A DNA stretch of 43,222 nucleotides from an uncultured Acetatifactor sp. (GTDB lineage: Bacteria; Bacillota; Clostridia; Lachnospirales; Lachnospiraceae). The position numbers were made by a program, and so were the translations under genes. Below, one piece after another: positions 39,225-43,222 of the stretch. The stretch's first letter is position 1; each line of letters opens with the position of its first letter. The notes under the pieces are model-generated. The model had not been told where the DNA came from and ran no database searches. It saw nothing but the letters and a program-made list of their open reading frames with translations. The stretch covers positions 1 through 43,222 of the forward strand of contig CAKRUB010000026.1 in NCBI GenBank assembly GCA_934402375.1, written 5' to 3'.

Positions 39225-39698
39225 ATGGACAAGGTAAAAGTAACTGTTATTACGGCTATGTCCGCACTGATGAGCTGTCTGGGCATACTGGCCGTGCCTG
39301 TGTTGTTGTTGGTCGGATGTAACATCATTGATTATGCGACCGGGCTGTGTGCTGTCAAGTATCGTAACGATAACATCAGCAGCTACAAGAGCATCCGGGG
39401 CATTATCAAAAAGATCTGTATGTGGCTGCTTGTGGTAGTCGGGGTATTTATGGATATCCTAATCCAGTATGCCGTGAGTACTGCGGGGATTGATCTGGCT
39501 GTGCCGTTTGTCGTAGCAACGATTGTCGCAGTGTGGCTCGTCGTAAATGAGATTATCAGCATCCTCGAAAACATGATTGACATCGGAGTAAAGATGCCGC
39601 CTTTCCTGCTCCCCATTGTGAAATACATAAAGAAACAGGTCGAGGATAAGGCGGCGTTCGATGGCACAGAAGATAAGGAGGAAGCGGACAATGATTAA
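39225..39698 (+). CDS. Phage holin (holin_4/Bhl type)
   Basis: 157 aa inner-membrane protein that opens the membrane for the endolysin. Hydrophobic segments at ~8-30 (LMSCLGILAVPVLLLVGCNI), ~65-85, ~88-112; charged C-terminus. The YATGLCAVKYRN motif is typical of the toxin-secretion/phage-lysis holin family. ATG 39225 has GAGAGG upstream; the longer frame from 39147 crosses a hairpin. Confidence 0.9.
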   Translation: MDKVKVTVITAMSALMSCLGILAVPVLLLVGCNIIDYATGLCAVKYRNDNISSYKSIRGIIKKICMWLLVVVGVFMDILIQYAVSTAGIDLAVPFVVATIVAVWLVVNEIISILENMIDIGVKMPPFLLPIVKYIKKQVEDKAAFDGTEDKEEADND

Positions 39699-40569
39699 GC
39701 CGGTAGATTACAAGCAGACAGATCCCAGATGGGGCAGCAATACATACGCGGCAGATGGCGAGACATCCACCATCAAGTCCGCGGGCTGCGGACCGACAGC
39801 ACTCGCGGACGTACTGACGGCGCTGGTAAGCCCCTACATCGATCCGCTCACCACGGCGAGCTGGGCGCGGCAGCACGGATACAAGGCATATAAGTCAGGG
39901 ACAAGCTATAGCTTTTTTGTACCCTGCGCGGCGGCGTATGGTGTAAAGGTGCGGCGGCTGAACACATCCAACGTTTACGGTCGCACAAAGGCGGCAGTCC
40001 ACGCGCAGGCACTCGCGGAGCTGCAAAAGGGTAATTGGATCATTGCCTGCATGGGCAAGGGTAATTGGACTAAATCCGGACATTATGTGGTTGCCTATGG
40101 CTATGCGAGCGGCATGGTATATATCAATGATCCGGCATCCACCAAGGCGGTGCGGGCTTGCAACACATGGGAGCTGTTTGTGAGTCAGGTTAAGTATTAT
40201 TGGGCGGTCGAGGTGCCGGAGCAGATCAAGCAGTCCGGCATCGTCAAGGCGGGAGATTACCGACATGAGGACTTTGTGAGAGAGGTGCAGATGTGTCTCC
40301 GCGCCGGGATCGACGGCAAGGCGGGCAGGCAGACCTTAAGCAAGACCGTCACAATCAGCCGGAGCAAAAACAGCAAACACAATGTTGTCCTGCCCATCCA
40401 AAAGCTGCTTAAGCAGTGCGGTTATTACGCCGGGGAGTTGGATAAGTCTGCGGGCAAGCTCTTTGATGCAGCAGTCAGGACATACCAGACGAGAGTGGTC
40501 AAGTTGCAGCGACCGGACGGTGAGATCACTGCAAAGGGCAGATCGTGGCGGGCAATGCTGGGGATGTGA
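39691..40569 (+). CDS. Endolysin: C39-like peptidase plus PG-binding domain
   Basis: 292 aa. The N-terminal papain-like C39_2 peptidase has Q9, C33 (SAGCGPTALADVL), H131 (SGHYVVAYGY) and D147 (INDPAS), the catalytic set. The C-terminal ~90 residues resemble a peptidoglycan-binding domain (VLPIQKLLKQCGYYAGELD, LFDAAVRTYQ). Cleaves cell-wall peptides. Overlaps the holin end by eight bases; AAGGAGG before ATG 39691. Confidence 0.9.
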   Translation: MIKPVDYKQTDPRWGSNTYAADGETSTIKSAGCGPTALADVLTALVSPYIDPLTTASWARQHGYKAYKSGTSYSFFVPCAAAYGVKVRRLNTSNVYGRTKAAVHAQALAELQKGNWIIACMGKGNWTKSGHYVVAYGYASGMVYINDPASTKAVRACNTWELFVSQVKYYWAVEVPEQIKQSGIVKAGDYRHEDFVREVQMCLRAGIDGKAGRQTLSKTVTISRSKNSKHNVVLPIQKLLKQCGYYAGELDKSAGKLFDAAVRTYQTRVVKLQRPDGEITAKGRSWRAMLGM

Positions 40570-40592
40570 CACACATATATAATTAAGAAAAG

Positions 40593-40627
40593 AAAAAATG
40601 AGGGTGCGTGTTGCATCCTCATTTTTT
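40593..40627. terminator. Bidirectional terminator ending the late operon
   Basis: An A run, ATGAGG(G)TGC, a 5-nt loop and the inverse ending in ATTTTTT, about 15 bp in all. Symmetric, so it also stops transcripts arriving from the host. GTGTTGCAT at 40608 lies across the loop. Confidence 0.88.
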
Positions 40628-40662
40628 CTTGCAGCGTTTTCCTTGCCATAGCGGAGAAATTC

Positions 40663-40684
40663 GTGTTGCATTTCGTGTTGCATA
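40663..40684. repeat. Integrase arm-type repeats, right end
   Basis: Same 22-bp double GTGTTGCAT block as 113-134, in the same orientation. No gene lies between 40628 and attR. Confidence 0.75.
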
Positions 40685-40817
40685 GTGTTCTAAAATGTTG
40701 GAAAACAGAACCAATGTTCGGACTGAATTACAATTTATGAAACTCGAAAAGCCTTGTATTTACTGCGTTTCTTCGGAAAACGGCTGTTTATGGGCATTGT
40801 CTCATAGATGCCCCGAT

Positions 40818-40843
40818 AGGGTTCGAATCCCCCTCTCGCTATT
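40818..40843 (+). other. attR core (26 bp)
   Basis: Exact copy of 52-77. It is the original host 3' end of the tRNA gene, now without its 5' part. Confidence 0.93.
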
Positions 40844-40857
40844 GGTTAAAAGGGGTC

Positions 40858-40894
40858 GGAAATGCTGATAAATACAGCGTTTCCGGTCTTTTTT
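40858..40894 (+). terminator. Original host tRNA terminator
   Basis: GGAAATGCTG/CAGCGTTTCC, 10 bp with the loop ATAAATA, then GGTCTTTTTT. Shares the loop with the phage-borne terminator at 80. Confidence 0.85.
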
Positions 40895-40968
40895 GTTCTC
40901 TCAAAATATTAAACAATTTGTTTACTTTTGTTTACTCTCAATGGCAGTGTGCTTATGTGAATAATCGA

Positions 40969-41012
40969 GGCACTCGTTCTTACACTTGCATGAAATGTGT
41001 AATACGAGTGCC
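40969..41012. other. Strong hairpin in host flank
   Basis: GGCACTCGT/ACGAGTGCC plus inner TTACAC/GTGTAA, in a gene-free region. No clear U tract; may be a degraded terminator or RNA element. Confidence 0.6.
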
Positions 41013-41089
41013 CTTCGTTTATTTCAGTTTGCGGTTTCCTTTCTATTATAAGAAGCGGTACTTTGCCATGGTATGGCAATAGATAACGT

Positions 41090-41386
41090 GCCAGAGGGAC
41101 ACTCTTCGCGGCGAGATACTGGGGGCAAAAGCCTCATCTGGCTGTAATTGTCTGAATTGTTTTCAGGGTTCCGAAACCAAGTAGTGCTAAGTGTTGACCA
41201 AACAACTAAGTGCATTCACAAAAATCCTTAACTCGCTACGCTCAAACAGGCGGATTTTTGCTCATAACGCTTTTTTGTCACCACTAAGCACAACTAAAGG
41301 TTTCTACACATTCAAACAATTCAGACAATTACAGCCTATCGGAGCTTTTGACCCCAGTATCGCGGCGAAAGCAGCGTCCCTCTGGC
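41090..41386. mobile_element. Fold-back element, MITE-like
   Basis: Two imperfect inverted arms of about 105 bp (41090-41193 and 41282-41386) begin and end with GCCAGAGGGAC and its inverse. The centre contains a further hairpin, CAAAAATCC/GGATTTTTG. No ORF for a transposase, so non-autonomous. No convincing target-site duplication seen. It could also be transcribed as a long hairpin RNA. Confidence 0.6.
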
Positions 41387-41596
41387 TAAATGTAACTTTG
41401 CAAATTGAAAGTACATAATTTGATGTGGAAATGTGTGTTGAAATTGTTGAGCACATATCTGGAGAAAAAAGTTAGAAAAGATAAATTATTAAAAAAATCT
41501 AAAATTATCAAATATAAAATAAAATCTAAAAATAACACAAGTTATTCTTTCATAATAACTTTGAACGTTCAAAATAGTAAAATTGAAGGAAGAGAC

Positions 41597-41680
41597 ATGA
41601 ACATTGTAGAACAAATATTAATTAATATTATGTGTGGATTAATTGTAAATTACATATTTAGGTTGATTGACAACAAATAA
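41597..41680 (+). CDS. 27-residue hydrophobic peptide
   Basis: MNIVEQILINIMCGLIVNYI then a charged end (FRLIDNK). One transmembrane helix with a charged tail, the form of type I toxin or small membrane peptides. GGAAG lies six bases from ATG. The surrounding DNA is very AT-rich. Whether it is expressed is unknown. Confidence 0.4.
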   Translation: MNIVEQILINIMCGLIVNYIFRLIDNK

Positions 41681-41826
41681 CAAAAGATAAAAACTCTGGT
41701 CAGAGTAAGACATATCGTTTTTTTACAAAATGAAAAATTATATGTATATATTATCAGATAATTTATTTCGAAAGATTTATCAGCAAAATATTGATCGGAG
41801 AAAATAGTAGATAGAAGGAGAACTAG

Positions 41827-41946
41827 ATGAAATTAATTAGGAATGAAAAAGCTACCCCCTATACCATGAATAGCAATCTTTTTTGCAGCGAATGTGCAAA
41901 TAGTGGTAAGATTGAGGAACCAATAGAGGAGGATAGGGAAAAATGA
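41827..41946 (+). CDS. 39-residue peptide with FCSEC motif
   Basis: Begins MKLIRNEKATPYTMNSNLFC, has a CxxC and ends in an acidic stretch (EEPIEEDREK). AAGGAG is well placed before ATG. A second 8-codon frame overlaps its stop at 41943 behind GAGGAGG. Short leader plus cysteines plus acidic tail is reminiscent of peptide precursors, but no processing enzyme is in view. Confidence 0.45.
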   Translation: MKLIRNEKATPYTMNSNLFCSECANSGKIEEPIEEDREK

Positions 41947-42054
41947 ATGATGAAAAGTTGGAGCCTTGAACTATAGTTTTTTCCACTCCTTTATGTTATA
42001 CTTTAAAATAAGACATCTGAGATGTGGCAGGTTACGGTAAAGGAGACGGAAGAT

Positions 42055-42897
42055 ATGAGGTGTGAGTTGCTGTCACCCGGAGAATTGGCGGACTGGGCGA
42101 TCTGCATCCCGCAGGAGCTGTTTGTGGAGCTGATGAACCGGAGGGAAGGGCTGCATGCGCTTGGCGTCCGGTTTCTGGATGAAGCGCAGGGAGCGCTTGT
42201 GTGGGAAGAAGACGAGCAGGGCGTTGTACTGGAGAGCATATATGTCAGACCGCAGGCAAGGCGTCTCGGGCTTGGAAAAGCGTTGATACAGCGTTTCTTG
42301 CAGGAGACTTGGCGCGAGGGAAGAGAAATTCGCATTTCTTATGTGGAAGAGGGAGAGCGGCGTCTGCTGACTCCTTTTCTGGAGAACAGCGGTTTCTTCA
42401 TCGACACGGCAGCATTTCCGGCAGGGGCGGTCACGCTTCGGCGTTTGAACGGGGAACTGCTGCCACAGCTCGGGACGAACAGAAGCGGCATCCGTCCGCT
42501 GCACCAGCTTTCGGCAAGAGAACGGGGCGTATGTGAGAAATGGTTAAAGGAGCAGCTGGCGCTGCCGATGCAGCCGTACCTTTCCGCAGAACCGGCGAGC
42601 TTCGCAGCAATAAGGGGTGGCGAGGTGCAGGGAGCGGTACTTCTGCGGAGAGAGGAGAAAGGAATTGCGCTGGATTATTGCTGGATCATGCAGAGCAATC
42701 CCATAGTACTTGCAAAGCTGCTGGCTTGTGCCATAGAACATCTGGATGAATTATATGCGCCGGAGACGATGGTGCGGATGACACTTTCCACGACGCAGGC
42801 GCAGGCGTTGTTTGAACGGCTTTTTGGTCAGACAGAAGAGACGACTTGTTTTTGCAGTGGAATTTATGGAAATGACAGAGAACAAGGGGGACAATAA
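42055..42897 (+). CDS. GNAT-like acetyltransferase domain protein (host)
   Basis: 280 aa. The N-terminal half contains the acetyl-CoA binding motif of GNAT enzymes: VVLESIYVRPQARRLGLGKA (RxxGxG/A). The C-terminal half is a second, degenerate unit without this motif. ATG 42055 lies nine bases from AAGGAG; the longer frame from 42022 has none. GC and codon use are higher than in the phage. Substrate unknown. Confidence 0.8.
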   Translation: MRCELLSPGELADWAICIPQELFVELMNRREGLHALGVRFLDEAQGALVWEEDEQGVVLESIYVRPQARRLGLGKALIQRFLQETWREGREIRISYVEEGERRLLTPFLENSGFFIDTAAFPAGAVTLRRLNGELLPQLGTNRSGIRPLHQLSARERGVCEKWLKEQLALPMQPYLSAEPASFAAIRGGEVQGAVLLRREEKGIALDYCWIMQSNPIVLAKLLACAIEHLDELYAPETMVRMTLSTTQAQALFERLFGQTEETTCFCSGIYGNDREQGGQ

Positions 42898-43222
42898 TGG
42901 ACGGGAAGGGTATGATGGAGAATCAGCTGCAGAAGGAGCGGGAACACAAGCTTCAGATCAACACGCAGGAGCAGCAGACGATAGAGACAACGGCGTTTGA
43001 TGAGCGTTTTTTGCAGCTGACGCAGGAGAGCTATGCGAACCAGACGACAGAGCCGGATTCGCTCGCATTATATAGGGAAAAGACTGCGGAAATGAAGGAT
43101 ACTGCCGAGCTTGGAGGGACATCCGGCAAGGGAAAAAAGAGCATTGATGCCGAGAAGAAGGAGAAGATCCGCAGAAGCAAGGCATTGACAGGCAAAGCGA
43201 CTGCCTATACAGAAGAAATTCA
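42897..43222 (+). CDS. Hypothetical charged protein, cut by window end
   Basis: 108 codons visible, no stop. Rich in E, K, Q and T (MMENQLQKEREHKLQINTQE), mostly helical and soluble. AAGGGGG precedes ATG, which shares a base with the previous stop, so it is in an operon with the GNAT gene. Identity cannot be judged from this part. Confidence 0.7.
   Translation, partial: MDGKGMMENQLQKEREHKLQINTQEQQTIETTAFDERFLQLTQESYANQTTEPDSLALYREKTAEMKDTAELGGTSGKGKKSIDAEKKEKIRRSKALTGKATAYTEEI

Larger units (their letters stand above)
52..40843. mobile_element. Complete temperate siphophage prophage, about 40.8 kb
   Basis: A tyrosine integrase sits next to a tRNA-Met, and the 26-bp 3' end of that tRNA is repeated exactly at 40818-40843. 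Between the two copies lie, in order, lysogeny, replication, packaging, head, tail and lysis genes, so every module needed for a siphovirus is present. The gene set (PBSX-type large terminase, A118-like portal, GP20 scaffold, Gp15 chaperone, long tape measure) fits phages of Clostridia. Possible defects are a 4-nt insertion in the SNF2 helicase gene and a lost start codon near 5409, so inducibility is uncertain. Confidence 0.96.

Noticed and set aside
40969..41012. Called as a terminator
   Set aside because: The stem is strong, but no clear U tract follows on either strand, so it is listed only as a hairpin.
41405..41680. 91-residue frame in the host flank
   Set aside because: Its first two thirds is low-complexity Lys/Ile/Asn sequence with no binding site; only the last 27 codons have one.
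1..43222. CRISPR array, retron or diversity-generating reverse transcriptase
   Set aside because: No regularly spaced repeats with unique spacers and no reverse transcriptase motifs were seen.

Overview
The window holds one essentially complete temperate siphophage integrated into an elongator tRNA-Met(CAU) gene, followed by about 2.4 kb of host chromosome. The organism is most likely a gut Lachnospiraceae (Bacillota, Clostridia). Evidence is the tRNA, strong purine-rich ribosome binding sites, frequent TTG/GTG starts, and phage families typical of that group (DUF2800/DUF2815 replication module, A118-like portal, GP20-type scaffold, Gp15 tail chaperone). Genus cannot be fixed from sequence alone. 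The prophage runs from attL (52-77) to attR (40818-40843), which share an identical 26-bp core covering the 3' end of the tRNA. The integrase lies beside attL, and matching integrase-arm repeats lie inside both ends.

Layout. 137-4213 (minus strand): lysogeny block with integrase, NYN-domain RNase, lipoprotein, ImmA-like peptidase and CI-type repressor, with a probable small RNA and structured leaders between them. 4246-4345: divergent repressor/Cro promoters. 4363-17373 (plus): early genes, namely Cro, several small proteins, a DUF2800 nuclease, a DUF2815 ssDNA-binding protein, a family A DNA polymerase, a VapE primase-helicase, a putative origin, a VRR-NUC nuclease and a SNF2-type helicase broken by four extra bases in its Walker A motif. 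17374-17883: a compact switch region with structured RNA, a 61-residue basic protein, a terminator and a late promoter. 17916-24703: terminases, portal, neck protein and a minor capsid protein fused to a C-terminal toxin-like domain with two small candidate immunity genes. 24752-26280 (minus): a lysogenic cassette with an antirepressor, a partner and a ribbon-helix-helix regulator, each regulator preceded by operator-like repeats. 26728-38600: two tandem late promoters, a structured leader with a tRNA-like fold, then scaffold, capsid, connectors, tail, tape measure and baseplate genes. 38614-40569: tail-tip protein, holin and C39-type endolysin. Beyond attR there is the original tRNA terminator, a fold-back (MITE-like) element, two tiny ORFs, a GNAT-like gene and a cut-off hypothetical gene.

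What stands out. Three sites (17850, 26728, 26793) share the same element, TTGGYACAAATYTT-N8-CTGT-N2-TAYRAT, with identical spacing, and they sit upstream of the packaging and structural operons. The only uncharacterised regulator-like gene next to them is the 61-residue basic protein at 17623. Its leader can pair its own Shine-Dalgarno sequence or, alternatively, trap the anti-Shine-Dalgarno in a longer hairpin. Together these look like an undescribed late-gene switch. Further points are the toxin-tailed capsid protein, the tRNA-like fold in the capsid leader, the probable small RNA beside the integrase, and the duplicated terminator that flanks the antirepressor cassette. All family names come from recognising sequence by eye; no search was run.
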